64,000 nucleotides of DNA, taken from Streptomyces sp. Ru72. GTDB lineage: Bacteria > Actinomycetota > Actinomycetes > Streptomycetales > Streptomycetaceae. Where the stretch lies: NCBI RefSeq assembly GCF_002920635.1, contig NZ_PQSR01000031.1:1-64000 (forward strand), in the 5' to 3' direction. The position numbers were made by a program, and so were the translations under genes. Positions 43,697 through 52,635 of the stretch are shown one piece after another. Below the pieces are notes generated by a model. That model had not been told where the DNA came from. It made no database searches and saw only the letters and a list, made by a program, of their open reading frames with translations. Positions within the stretch are counted from its first letter, which is position 1, and every line of letters begins with the position of its first letter.

Positions 43697-44650
43697 ATGC
43701 GCACCCTCCTGGTCGTCCTCTTCGACGGCGTGCAGAGCCTTGACGTCACCGGCCCGGTGGAGGTCTTCGCGGGCGCCGAGCTGCGCCACCCCGGGGCCTA
43801 CCGCCTCGCCACCGCCTCCCTGGACGGCGGCCCGGTCCGCACCTCCAGCGGCCTCACGCTGGCCGCCGACCACGCCCTCTCCGACGCGCCCGCACCGCAC
43901 ACTCTGATCGTTCCCGGCGGCCAGGGCAGTCGGCACCCCGATGAGCGCCTGCTCGACTGGCTGCGGGAACACGGCCCCCGCGCCGACCGCCTGGTCTCCG
44001 TCTGCACCGGTGCCATCCTGCTCGCCCGCGCGGGCCTCCTCGACGGGCGCCGAGCCACCACCCACTGGGCCTACTGCGACACGCTGGCCCGCCACCATCC
44101 GGAGATCGAGGTCGACCCCGACCCGATCTACGTGCGCGACGGACACGTCGCCACCTCCGCCGGCGTCACCTCCGGCATCGACCTCGCCCTGGCTCTCGTC
44201 GAGGAGGACCTCGGCCGTGGCACCGCTCTCGCCATCGCCCGCCACCTGGTCGTCTTCCTGCGCCGCCCCGGCGGCCAGGCCCAGTTCAGCGCCCAGCTCG
44301 CCGCCCAGACCGCGCAGCGCGAGCCCCTGCGCGAGGTCCAGCAGTGGATCAGCGAGCATCCGGACGGCGACCTCACCGTGGAGGCGCTCGCCGCCCGCGC
44401 CCGGCTGTCGCCCCGCCACTTCGCCCGGGCCTTCCAGGCCGAGACGGGGGTCCCTCCGGGCCGCTATGTCGACCGCGTCCGCCTCGAACACGCCCGCCGT
44501 CTGCTGGAGGACACCGGCGACGGCGTGGAGGAGATCGCCCGCGCCAGCGGCTACGGCACCCCGGAAGCCATGCGGCGCGCCTTCGTCAAGGCCCTCGGGG
44601 CCTCCCCGGCGGAGTACCGCCGCCGGTTCCGCCCCGCCACCACCCTCTGA
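43697..44650 (+). CDS. GlxA-type DJ-1/PfpI + AraC transcriptional regulator
   Basis: A 317-residue regulator with an N-terminal DJ-1/PfpI domain (LVVLFDGVQSLDVTGPVEVF; nucleophile-elbow VCTGAILLARAGLL) and a C-terminal AraC/XylS double helix-turn-helix (VEALAARARLSPRHFARAFQ and VEEIARASGYGTPEAMRRAF). Such proteins sense small molecules through a degenerate amidase-like domain. The downstream gene, 11 bp away, encodes a stand-alone protein of the same DJ-1 fold and is the most likely target. Confidence 0.9.
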   Translation: MRTLLVVLFDGVQSLDVTGPVEVFAGAELRHPGAYRLATASLDGGPVRTSSGLTLAADHALSDAPAPHTLIVPGGQGSRHPDERLLDWLREHGPRADRLVSVCTGAILLARAGLLDGRRATTHWAYCDTLARHHPEIEVDPDPIYVRDGHVATSAGVTSGIDLALALVEEDLGRGTALAIARHLVVFLRRPGGQAQFSAQLAAQTAQREPLREVQQWISEHPDGDLTVEALAARARLSPRHFARAFQAETGVPPGRYVDRVRLEHARRLLEDTGDGVEEIARASGYGTPEAMRRAFVKALGASPAEYRRRFRPATTL

Positions 44651-44661
44651 AAGGGACCTTC

Positions 44662-45297
44662 GTGCAGATCGCCATGGTCGTCTACGACCGCTTCACCGCC
44701 CTCGACGTCGTCGGGCCCTACGAGATCCTCAGCCGCCTGCCGGACGCGCGCGTCGACTTCGTCGCCGAGCGGCCGGGCGCCGTCCGCACCGACACGGGAT
44801 TCCTCGCCCTCACCGCCGACAAGGCCCTGCGGGAGGTGCCCCGCCCCGACGTCGTCGTGGTGGCGGGCGGCCCCGGCACGCTCGCGCAACTGGAGAACGA
44901 GGCCCTGGCGGAGTGGCTGCGCGCGGCCGACGCGACCAGCGCCTGGACGACCTCCGTGTGCTCCGGGTCGCTGCTGCTGGCGGCCGCCGGCCTGCTGCGC
45001 GGACGGCGGGCGACCAGTCACTGGGTCGCGCTCGACTCGTTGCGCCAGTACGGCGCCGAGCCCACCGGGCAGAGGGTGGTCTTCGACGGCAAGTACGTCA
45101 CCGCAGCCGGGGTCTCCTCGGGCATCGACATGGCGCTCGCCCTGGTCGGCAGGATCGCCGGCGACGAGCACGCCCAGGCCGTGCAGCTGCTGACCGAGTA
45201 CGACCCGCAGCCGCCCTACGACGCCGGATCGCCCGGGAAGGCGCCCGCGCATCTCGTCGAGGAGTTCCGCGCCTCCAGCCGGTTCAGCCTGACGTAG
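44662..45297 (+). CDS. DJ-1/PfpI family protein (isonitrile hydratase-like)
   Basis: A 211-residue DJ-1/PfpI-superfamily protein. VVYDRFTALDVVGPYEIL is the N-terminal strand-helix and TTSVCSGSLLLAAAGLLRGRRATSHW the cysteine elbow. It is most similar in pattern to isonitrile hydratase and ThiJ-like proteins; activity is uncertain. GTG 44662 follows AAGGGAC. Its end overlaps the convergent enoyl-CoA hydratase gene by 14 bp. Confidence 0.85.
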   Translation: MQIAMVVYDRFTALDVVGPYEILSRLPDARVDFVAERPGAVRTDTGFLALTADKALREVPRPDVVVVAGGPGTLAQLENEALAEWLRAADATSAWTTSVCSGSLLLAAAGLLRGRRATSHWVALDSLRQYGAEPTGQRVVFDGKYVTAAGVSSGIDMALALVGRIAGDEHAQAVQLLTEYDPQPPYDAGSPGKAPAHLVEEFRASSRFSLT

Positions 45298-46033
45298 TCC
45301 AGGTGAAGCGCGGTGTGCGGCGCTCCAGGAACGCGGCGACGCCCTCCGCGGTGTCGCCGCTGCCGCGCGCCTGCTCCGTCCAGTACGCCTCGCGGTCCGT
45401 GCGGCCGTTCGCGAACTCCTTGGCCGCGGCCTGCGTCAGCTGCGAGCGGGCGGCCAGGACGCGGTTGAACTCGGCGATCCGCTTGTCCAGTTCGCCCTCG
45501 GGCAGCAGCTCGTCGACGAGACCGGTGCGCAGCGCCCGCCCGGCGTCGATCAACTCGCCCGAGAACAGCAGGTACTTGGTGGTCGCCGGGCCGACCAGCG
45601 CGGCCAGCCGGCGGGTGGCGGAGGCCGGGTAGACGATCCCCAGCTTCGCGGGCGTCACCCCGAACAGCGCACCTTCCTCGGCGAACCGCAGATCGCAGGC
45701 GGCCGCCAGCTGGGCGCCGCCGCCCACACAGTGCCCGCGCACCGCGGCCAGCGTCGGCGCGGGGAAGGCGGCCAGCGCCTCCTCCGCGAGCACGGCCAGG
45801 CGCTGCGCCTCCTCGGGGGAGTCCTGGAGAGTGGAGATGTCGGCGCCCGCGCAGAACGTCGCGCCCTGCCCGGTCAGCACCAGTACCCGGACCGTGGGGT
45901 CGGCGGCCAGGGCGTCGAGCAGCGGCGGCAGCGCCTCCCACATGCCGGCCGTCATGGCGTTCCGCTTGGCCGGATGGTGGATGACGACGGTCGCGACCCC
46001 GTCGGCGACGCGGTGCAGCAGCTGGGGCTCCAT
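45284..46033 (-). CDS. Enoyl-CoA hydratase/isomerase family protein
   Basis: A 249-residue crotonase-fold protein. The CoA-binding/oxyanion regions are ATFCAGADIS and GHCVGGGAQLAAACDLRFAEEGALFGVTPAKLG. The usual first catalytic Glu of hydratases appears as Gly in the VGGGAQL segment, so a pure hydratase function is doubtful and an isomerase or lyase role is possible. Overlaps the 3' end of the convergent DJ-1 gene. Confidence 0.85.
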   Translation of the reverse strand: MEPQLLHRVADGVATVVIHHPAKRNAMTAGMWEALPPLLDALAADPTVRVLVLTGQGATFCAGADISTLQDSPEEAQRLAVLAEEALAAFPAPTLAAVRGHCVGGGAQLAAACDLRFAEEGALFGVTPAKLGIVYPASATRRLAALVGPATTKYLLFSGELIDAGRALRTGLVDELLPEGELDKRIAEFNRVLAARSQLTQAAAKEFANGRTDREAYWTEQARGSGDTAEGVAAFLERRTPRFTWTTSG

Positions 46034-46264
46034 ACGCCGGATGCTATCCGCAGCCGCCGAAGGCTCGGCGAACGCCTACAACCCGAAGAGTTCGCAAGGT
46101 GGCGCGGCAAGGAGCAGGAGCGGTCACACAACTGACCGTGTCATACGCCAATGGTCAGATGTCGTCGATACCTGCTGACTTGTGTTCAGTCTTTCGGGAC
46201 GGACCGGCGCATTCCCAACACTCGACGTGTGGTGACAATCGAGCGCAAGGGTGGCGACCGGACG

Positions 46265-46774
46265 ATGGAGAGAGAAGGGCGAGGGTCCGGCCCACGCCCT
46301 GAAGGCGGCGGAAGGGCGCCGGAAGGCGTGAGGCCGGTGGGCCCGCTGCCGTACGAGGGGGTGTGGCGGTTCACCGCCGCCGCCGTGGACGCCTCGGTGC
46401 CGCAGGCGCGGCACGCCGTGCGGGACCTGCTCGTCCGCCAGGGCGTGCCCGTCTCGGACGACACCGTGCAGGCGCTGTTGCTGATCGTCTCCGAGCTGGT
46501 CACCAACGCGGTCCGGCACGCGGCGCTGCTGTCGCCGATGCTCGCCGTGGAGGTCGCCGTCGGTCCCGAGTGGGTGCGGGTGGCGGTGGAGGACGACCAC
46601 CCGTACCGCCCGAGCGCGCTGGAGGCGGACCACGGCCGCACCGGGGGCCGGGGACTGCTCCTGGTGCGGGAGGTGACGAGGGAGGCCGGCGGGGTGTGCG
46701 ACGTCGAGCACACGGCCGGCGGCGGCAAGGTGATCTGGGCCGCGCTTCCGCTCAAGCCCACGGGCGTCTTCTGA
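46265..46774 (+). CDS. HATPase (anti-sigma-like, RsbW type) ATP-binding protein
   Basis: A 169-residue single-domain GHKL ATPase. VSELVTNAVRHAALLS is the N-box, VAVEDDHPYRPS the G1 box and GGRGLLLVREV the G2 box. Streptomyces have dozens of such proteins that may act as anti-sigma or serine kinases. No sigma factor or anti-anti-sigma gene is adjacent. ATG 46265 is chosen; an upstream in-frame GTG is possible. Confidence 0.85.
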   Translation: MEREGRGSGPRPEGGGRAPEGVRPVGPLPYEGVWRFTAAAVDASVPQARHAVRDLLVRQGVPVSDDTVQALLLIVSELVTNAVRHAALLSPMLAVEVAVGPEWVRVAVEDDHPYRPSALEADHGRTGGRGLLLVREVTREAGGVCDVEHTAGGGKVIWAALPLKPTGVF

Positions 46775-46821
46775 GGCGGCGAGGGCATCCGCTGAGCCGC
46801 TCCGGCATCCGCGGACCGTGC

Positions 46822-46850
46822 GGGTCCGTCCGGACGGTCCGGACGGACCC
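46822..46850. terminator. Perfect bidirectional hairpin between convergent genes
   Basis: GGGTCCGTCC (46822-46831) and GGACGGACCC (46841-46850) form a perfect 10-bp stem with a 9-nt loop, between the HATPase and idi stops. Confidence 0.85.
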
Positions 46851-46855
46851 CCGCT

Positions 46856-47449
46856 TCACCAGCCCGCGGACGGCCCGGTCAGCTCCCTGATCGCGGGCCG
46901 CGCCGCGTCCAGGACCGTCATGAACCACGAGGAGAACCTGTCGTCGGCGTGCCGCTGAGTCAGCTCTTCCGCGGTCACGAACGCCGTCGCCCCGACCTCC
47001 TCCGGGTCCGGGTGCGGGGAGGACTGCACCAGACCGACGAAGAGGTGGTTGTACTCCTGCTCCACCAGGCCCGAGTCCGGATCCGGGTGGTTGTAGCGGA
47101 CCGTGCCCGCCTCGGCGAGCAGCGACGGGGAGACGCCCAGCTCCTCGTACGTCCGGCGGGCCGCCGCCGCGAACGGCGCCTCACCCGGGTAGGGGTGGCC
47201 GCAGCAGGTGTTCGACCAGACACCGGGGGAGTGGTACTTGCCCAGCGCCCGCTGCTGGAGCAGCAGCCGGCCCCGCTCGTCGAAGAGGAACACCGAGAAC
47301 GCCCGGTGCAGCCGGCCCGGCGGCTGATGGGCGGCGAGCTTCTCGGCCGTGCCGATCGTGGTGCCGTTCTCATCGACCAGCTCCAGCATGATGGCTTCGG
47401 CGGTGCCGTTCGACGAACTGTGCGTCGCGGTGGCAGGTGTGATCGGCAT
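46856..47449 (-). CDS. idi: Isopentenyl-diphosphate delta-isomerase (type I, Nudix)
   Basis: A 197-residue type I IPP isomerase, interconverting IPP and DMAPP for isoprenoids. The active-site Cys lies in VWSNTCCGHPYPGE, the Nudix-like metal Glu in AAARRTYEELGV, and YNHPDPDSGLVEQEYNHLF contains the catalytic Glu. ATG 47449 gives the usual length and follows AAGGA. It feeds the C5 pool used by the hopanoid cluster 9 kb away. Confidence 0.93.
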   Translation of the reverse strand: MPITPATATHSSSNGTAEAIMLELVDENGTTIGTAEKLAAHQPPGRLHRAFSVFLFDERGRLLLQQRALGKYHSPGVWSNTCCGHPYPGEAPFAAAARRTYEELGVSPSLLAEAGTVRYNHPDPDSGLVEQEYNHLFVGLVQSSPHPDPEEVGATAFVTAEELTQRHADDRFSSWFMTVLDAARPAIRELTGPSAGW

Positions 47450-47758
47450 ACCCATCCTTCGCATCGGTTGTCCAGCCCCAAGTCTGCCGTACGAATCCGG
47501 CACTCCCGGCACTTCGCTCCTCCCCGCATGTCCCGGCACGGACGCATCGAAAGCGGTCCGGGACCACACGGAGGGGACGCCGGAAGCGGTCGGATACCTG
47601 ATCGTGCCCGTCACCGCCGAAGGGGAACCGCGCGGGGGCGCGCCCGCGCCAACCCGCGCCGGCGCTCGCGCCGCGCACCCGTGGCGCACCCTGCGAGCCG
47701 CTCGGCGGGGTACCCGTGGCGCAACGCCGTGTACCCCGCCGAACGGCTCGCATCGCGC
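47450..47758. other. Non-coding region between idi and galE
   Basis: About 310 bases without a convincing gene. It holds the promoter side of idi and, next to galE, the long hairpin listed separately. The phrase CACCCGTGGCGCA is partly repeated (47677-47689 and 47713-47724). Confidence 0.5.
47693..47751 (-). terminator. Long hairpin terminator after galE
   Basis: Arms 47693-47713 and 47731-47751 pair over 21 bp with one mismatch (GCGAGCCGCTCGGCGGGGTA and its complement) around a 17-nt loop. It starts 7 bp beyond the galE stop. No U-tract. Confidence 0.85.
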
Positions 47759-48739
47759 TCAGTCGTGGCGTGCCTCCGGGTGGTGCAGCAGCCAGCCCTG
47801 CCAGGCCGACTCCACCATGTCGCGCACCCCGCGCCGGGCCCTCCAGCCCAGCTCCCGCTCGGCGAGCGCGGACGACGCGACCGCCCGCGGCGCGTCCCCG
47901 GGGCGGCGCGGCTCGACGACGGCGGGTGTGCTGTCACCGGTCACCTCGCCGATGAGCGTGACGAGCTCCCGTACCGAGACGCCCTCGCCGCGGCCGACGT
48001 TGACCGTCAGATCGCCCGTCGCGCCCCCGGCCAGCCGCCGGGCCGCCGCGAGGTGTGCCTCGGCGAGGTCGGCGACGTGGATGTAGTCGCGGACACAGGT
48101 GCCGTCCGGTGTCGGATAGTCGTCGCCGAAGATCCGCGGGGCCTCGCCACGGGTCAGCCGGTCGAAGACCATGGGCACGACGTTGAACACGCCCGTGTCG
48201 GCCAGCTCCGGCGCCGCCGCGCCCGCCACGTTGAAGTAGCGCAGACACACCGTCGCCATGCCGTGCGCCCGGCCCGCCGCCCGCACCAGCCACTCGCCCG
48301 CGAGCTTCGTCTCGCCGTACGGGCTCATCGGGGTGCAGGGTGTGTCCTCCGTGATGAGGTCCACATCCGGGTCGCCGTACACGGCCGCGGACGACGAGAA
48401 CAGAAACCGTCTGATCCCGGCCTCCGCGACCGCGTCCAGCAGCGTGGCGAGACCGCCCACGTTCTCGCGGTAGTAGTGCGTCGGCCGCTCCACGGACTCG
48501 CCGACCTGCTTGCGCGCCGCGAGGTGCACCACACCGGTCACCTGGTGTTCGGCCAGGACACTCTTGAGCAGCTCGCCGTCCAGCGCGGAGCCCCGCACCA
48601 GCGCAATGCCCTCCGGAAGCCGCGAGGGAACGCCGGCCGAGAGGTCGTCCAGGACCAGGACGCGCTCACCCTCAGCGACCATCGCCCGCGCCACATGAGC
48701 TCCGATGTACCCGGCCCCGCCGGTGATCAGCCACGTCAT
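47759..48739 (-). CDS. galE: UDP-glucose 4-epimerase
   Basis: A 326-residue extended SDR that interconverts UDP-glucose and UDP-galactose. NAD site GGAGYIGAH (7-15); catalytic S117/S118 region FSSSAAVYGDPD and Y141-GETK-145. It lies divergent from the CDP-alcohol operon across a shared 292-bp gap and could supply a UDP-hexose to the glycosyltransferase there; that link is inference. Confidence 0.92.
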   Translation of the reverse strand: MTWLITGGAGYIGAHVARAMVAEGERVLVLDDLSAGVPSRLPEGIALVRGSALDGELLKSVLAEHQVTGVVHLAARKQVGESVERPTHYYRENVGGLATLLDAVAEAGIRRFLFSSSAAVYGDPDVDLITEDTPCTPMSPYGETKLAGEWLVRAAGRAHGMATVCLRYFNVAGAAAPELADTGVFNVVPMVFDRLTRGEAPRIFGDDYPTPDGTCVRDYIHVADLAEAHLAAARRLAGGATGDLTVNVGRGEGVSVRELVTLIGEVTGDSTPAVVEPRRPGDAPRAVASSALAERELGWRARRGVRDMVESAWQGWLLHHPEARHD

Positions 48740-49031
48740 GGAGCCTCACCCTATGCCCGCCCGGCGAACGCCGTCCGGCTCCGCCCGCTCGGGTGCCGGG
48801 AATGGGTGGATCCGCACCCGCGGTTTGTGGCCTGCCCGCCCCATCCCCGATGATGATCGCGGCGGTGGCCGCGCGAACCGGGTCGATCAGCCCATGAACG
48901 CCCGGTGAACACGGGATTCCAGGCATCCGATAGCCTCTGCCGACACGCCGCCCGGCCCCTGCCCGGGCGTACCGCATCGCACACATGACCGGCGCCCGTA
49001 CGTGCGTCGGGCCTTCAGGGAGTGAGTTCGT

Positions 49032-50837
49032 CTGTCGACCGCCATCCTCACCGGACAGCCGGTCCCCGGATCGTCGCTCGAGGGCGATCTGCGGTCCCTC
49101 GGCTTCGACGTGCGGGTCGCCACCGGCACCGGTGACGCCGAGACCCTCCTCGCCGCCGTGCCGGCGGGCCAGCGGGTCGCGATCGTCGACGCCCGCTTCG
49201 TGGGGCATCTGCACGCGCTGCGCCTCGGTCTGACCGACCCCCGCTTCCCGGCCGCCGCCGTGCCCGGTGCCGTCACCGCCCAGCCCGCCGCACGACAGGC
49301 CCTGACCCGCGCTCTCGCCCGCGAGAACTCCGCGGCCGCCGGCGGGGCGGCCGTGGTCACCGACAACCTCGCCGAGCGCATCGCCGTGGCCCTGGACGCC
49401 GACGGCATCCCGGTCCACCGCCCGGATCTCGGCACGCTGGTCGCCGCCGTACCCACCGACCCGCAGTCCCGCAACGAGGCCCGGCAGGCCGTCGCCGCCG
49501 TCGACGACGAGGCCGTCCGGCTGCGCAGCGCCGTCAAGGCCCGCGACGGCTTCTTCACCACCCACTTCATCAGCCCGTACTCGCGCTACATCGCGCGCTG
49601 GTGCGCCCGCCGCGGTCTGACCCCCAACCAGGTCACCACCGCCTCGCTGATCACCGCCCTGATCGCGGCGGCCGCTGCGGCCACCGGCACCCGCGGCGGT
49701 TTCGTCGCGGCCGGCGTCCTTCTGATCCTGTCCTTCGTCCTGGACTGCACCGACGGCCAGCTCGCCCGCTACTCCCTGCAGTACTCGACGCTCGGCGCCT
49801 GGCTGGACGCCACCTTCGACCGGGTCAAGGAATACGCCTACTACGCGGGCCTCGCCCTCGGCGCCGCCCGCGGCGGCGACGACGTGTGGGCGCTCGCGCT
49901 CGGCGCGATGATCCTGCAGACCTGCCGGCACGTGGTCGACTTCGCGTTCAACGAGGCCAACCACGACGCGACCGCCAACACCAGCCCCACCGCGGCCCTC
50001 TCCGACCGCCTGGACAGCGTCGGCTGGACGGTGTGGGTGCGCCGGATGATCGTTCTGCCGATCGGGGAGCGCTGGGCCCTCATAGCCGTCCTGACGGCCG
50101 CCACGACCCCCCGTATCACCTTCGTCGTGCTGCTCGTCGGCTGCGCCTTCGCGGCGACGTACACCACTGCGGGCCGGGTGCTCCGGTCGGTGACGCGCAA
50201 GGCGCACCGGACCGACCGGGCCGCTCGGGCGCTGGCGGACCTCGCGGACAGCGGGCCGCTCGCCGAGCTGGCGGCCCGTGCCGTCCCGGGCGCACCCCGC
50301 AAGACCGCCGTCCTCAGCGCCGCTGCCGGCGCCCTTCTATTGGTGCTCGCTGCCTGGCTCTTCGGCCCCTCCTGGCAGCTCGTCCTGCTCGCCGGCCTCT
50401 ACGCCCTGCTGTCGGCCGAAGCCGTCACCCACCCCCTCAAGGGCCCCCTCGACTGGCTCGTCCCCCCGTTCTTCCGGGCCGCCGAATACGGCACGGTCCT
50501 CGTGCTCGCCGCGAAGTCCGGGGTGAACGGAGTGCTGCCGGCGGCTTTCGGACTGGTGGCGGCCGTCGCCTACCATCACTACGACACGGTGTACCGCATC
50601 CGCGGCGACGCCGGCGCGCCGCCGCCCTGGCTGGTGCGCGCGATCGGGGGGCACGAGGGCCGGACGCTGCTCGTCACGGTCCTGGCCGCGACTCTCACCG
50701 CGGCACAGTTCAAGGTCGCGCTCACGGCCCTCGCCGGGTACGTGGCCCTCGTGGTGCTCGTCGAGAGCATCCGCTTCTGGGTGGCCGCACACAAGGGCGG
50801 CGCACCCGCCGTACACGATGAAGGAGAACCCGCATGA
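49032..50837 (+). CDS. DUF5941-type CDP-alcohol phosphotransferase (CTG start proposed)
   Basis: A membrane protein of about 601 residues. Residues 1-160 are soluble and look like a degraded nucleotidyltransferase-like domain. SRYIARWCARRGLTPNQVT then leads into a CDP-alcohol phosphotransferase core with the full motif D238-x2-D241-G-x2-A-R, G255, D259 and D263. A DUF5941 hydrophobic region follows. The frame opens at 49026 and has no ATG/GTG/TTG until GTG 49110, which would cut the N-terminal domain. CTG 49032 has AGGGAG nine bases upstream and gives LSTAILTGQPVPGSSL, the N-terminus I expect from homologues. First gene of a seven-gene operon. Confidence 0.75.
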   Translation: MSTAILTGQPVPGSSLEGDLRSLGFDVRVATGTGDAETLLAAVPAGQRVAIVDARFVGHLHALRLGLTDPRFPAAAVPGAVTAQPAARQALTRALARENSAAAGGAAVVTDNLAERIAVALDADGIPVHRPDLGTLVAAVPTDPQSRNEARQAVAAVDDEAVRLRSAVKARDGFFTTHFISPYSRYIARWCARRGLTPNQVTTASLITALIAAAAAATGTRGGFVAAGVLLILSFVLDCTDGQLARYSLQYSTLGAWLDATFDRVKEYAYYAGLALGAARGGDDVWALALGAMILQTCRHVVDFAFNEANHDATANTSPTAALSDRLDSVGWTVWVRRMIVLPIGERWALIAVLTAATTPRITFVVLLVGCAFAATYTTAGRVLRSVTRKAHRTDRAARALADLADSGPLAELAARAVPGAPRKTAVLSAAAGALLLVLAAWLFGPSWQLVLLAGLYALLSAEAVTHPLKGPLDWLVPPFFRAAEYGTVLVLAAKSGVNGVLPAAFGLVAAVAYHHYDTVYRIRGDAGAPPPWLVRAIGGHEGRTLLVTVLAATLTAAQFKVALTALAGYVALVVLVESIRFWVAAHKGGAPAVHDEGEPA

Positions 50838-51586
50838 TCGGCCTCGTGCTGGCGGCCGGCGCCGGACGGCGCCTGCGCCCCTACACCGACACCCTGCCCA
50901 AGGCTCTGGTGCCGGTGGGGCCCGAGGGCGCGGAGGACAGCCTCACGGTCCTGGACCTCACGCTCGGCAACTTCGCCGAGGTGGGCCTGACGGAGGTCGG
51001 TGTCATCGTCGGCTACCGCAAGGAGGCCGTGTACGAGCGCAAGGCGGCCCTGGAGCAGAAGTACGGCCTGAAGCTCACCCTGATCGACAACGACAAGGCC
51101 GAGGAGTGGAACAACGCCTACTCCCTGTGGTGCGGCCGTGACGCCCTCAAGGACGGCGTGATCCTCGCCAACGGCGACACCGTCCACCCGGTCTCGGTCG
51201 AGAGGACCCTGCTCGCCGCCCGCGGCGACGGCAAGAAGATCATCCTCGCCCTCGACACGGTGAAGAACCTCGCCGACGAGGAGATGAAGGTCGTCGTGGA
51301 CCCCGACAAGGGTGTCCAGAAGATCACCAAGCTGATGGACCCCGCCGAGGCGACCGGCGAGTACATCGGCGTCACCCTCATCGAGGGAGAGGCCGCCGAG
51401 GAGCTGGCCGACGCGCTCAGGACCACCTTCGAGCGCGACCCGCAGCTGTACTACGAGGACGGCTACCAGGAGCTCGTGAACCGCGGCTTCAAGATCGACG
51501 TGGCGCCGATCGGCGACGTCCCGTGGGTCGAGATCGACAACCACGACGACCTGGCCCGGGGGCGGGAGATCGCGTGCCGGTACTGA
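50834..51586 (+). CDS. Nucleotidyltransferase (phosphocholine/inositol-phosphate cytidylyltransferase-like)
   Basis: A 250-residue sugar-phosphate-nucleotidyltransferase-fold enzyme. The N-terminal nucleotide motif is LVLAAGAGRRLRPYTDTLPK, with LANGDTVHP and YYEDGYQELVNRG. The type resembles cytidylyltransferases for phosphocholine or inositol 1-phosphate; it would make the CDP-alcohol used by the neighbouring phosphotransferases. It overlaps the preceding stop (ATGA). Exact substrate unknown; glycerol 1-phosphate is suggested by the next gene. Confidence 0.85.
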   Translation: MIGLVLAAGAGRRLRPYTDTLPKALVPVGPEGAEDSLTVLDLTLGNFAEVGLTEVGVIVGYRKEAVYERKAALEQKYGLKLTLIDNDKAEEWNNAYSLWCGRDALKDGVILANGDTVHPVSVERTLLAARGDGKKIILALDTVKNLADEEMKVVVDPDKGVQKITKLMDPAEATGEYIGVTLIEGEAAEELADALRTTFERDPQLYYEDGYQELVNRGFKIDVAPIGDVPWVEIDNHDDLARGREIACRY

Positions 51587-52635
51587 CGAGGCTCATCCCC
51601 TCGCCGGTCGTCGTCGACATCCGTGCGGGTGCCCTCGACGACCTGGCGGGCGTGCTCGCGGACGAGCGCATCTCCCACTCGGGCAAGCTCGCCGTCGCGG
51701 TCAGCGACGGCTCGGGCGCCCGGCTGCGGGAGCGGCTCTCCCCGAGCCTGCCCGGTGCCACCTGGTACGAGGTCGGGGGCGGGACCCTCGACGACGCGGT
51801 CCGGCTGGCCGGTGAGATGAAGTCCGGCCACTACGACGCGCTCGTGGGGCTGGGCGGCGGCAAGATCATCGACTGCGCCAAGTTCGCCGCGGCGCGCGTC
51901 GGCCTGCCCCTGGTCGCCGTGCCCACGAACCTCGCGCACGACGGCCTGTGCTCGCCGGTCGCGACCCTCGACAACGACGCGGGCCGCGGCTCGTACGGAG
52001 TGCCGAACCCGATCGCGGTCGTCATCGACCTCAACGTGATCCGAGAGGCACCCGTCCGATTCGTGCGCTCCGGTATCGGTGACGCCATCTCCAACATCTC
52101 CGCGGTCGCGGACTGGGAGCTGGCCAACCGCGTCAACGGCGAGAAGATCGACGGCCTCGCCGCGGCCATGGCCCGGCAGGCCGGCGAGGCCGTGCTGCGC
52201 CACCCCGGAGGCATCGGCGACAACGACTTCCTCCAGGTCCTCGCCGAGGCGCTGGTCCTCAGCGGCATCGCCATGTCCGTGTCGGGCGACTCCCGCCCCT
52301 CCTCCGGCGCCTGCCACGAGATCAACCACGGCTTCGACCTGCTGTTCCCCAAGCGCGCGGCCGCCCACGGCGAGCAGTGCGGCCTGGGTGCCGCCTTCGC
52401 GATGTACCTGCGCGGGGCGCACGAGGAGTCGGCGTTCATGGCCCAGGTGCTGCGCCGCCACGGGCTGCCCGTGCTGCCGCAGGAGATCGGCTTCACGGTG
52501 GACGAGTTCGTCCGGGTCGTGGAGTACGCCCCGCAGACCCGGCCCGGCCGCTACACGATCCTCGAACACCTCGACCTGAAGCCCGAACAGATCAAGGACA
52601 CCTACGCCGACTATGTCAAGGCCATCGGTAGCTGA
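51574..52635 (+). CDS. Iron-containing alcohol dehydrogenase family (sn-glycerol-1-phosphate dehydrogenase-like)
   Basis: A 353-residue member of the glycerol/G1P dehydrogenase family. NAD site GLGGGKIIDCAKFAA, VPTNLAHDGLCSPVA and the metal-site region GACHEINHGFD with AHGEQCGLGAA are as in archaeal G1PDH and Bacillus AraM. It likely reduces a dihydroxyacetone-phosphate-like compound to a chiral polyol phosphate. The GTG start at 51574 overlaps the upstream gene by 13 bp and has GGGAG. The specific substrate is inference. Confidence 0.85.
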   Translation: MPVLTRLIPSPVVVDIRAGALDDLAGVLADERISHSGKLAVAVSDGSGARLRERLSPSLPGATWYEVGGGTLDDAVRLAGEMKSGHYDALVGLGGGKIIDCAKFAAARVGLPLVAVPTNLAHDGLCSPVATLDNDAGRGSYGVPNPIAVVIDLNVIREAPVRFVRSGIGDAISNISAVADWELANRVNGEKIDGLAAAMARQAGEAVLRHPGGIGDNDFLQVLAEALVLSGIAMSVSGDSRPSSGACHEINHGFDLLFPKRAAAHGEQCGLGAAFAMYLRGAHEESAFMAQVLRRHGLPVLPQEIGFTVDEFVRVVEYAPQTRPGRYTILEHLDLKPEQIKDTYADYVKAIGS

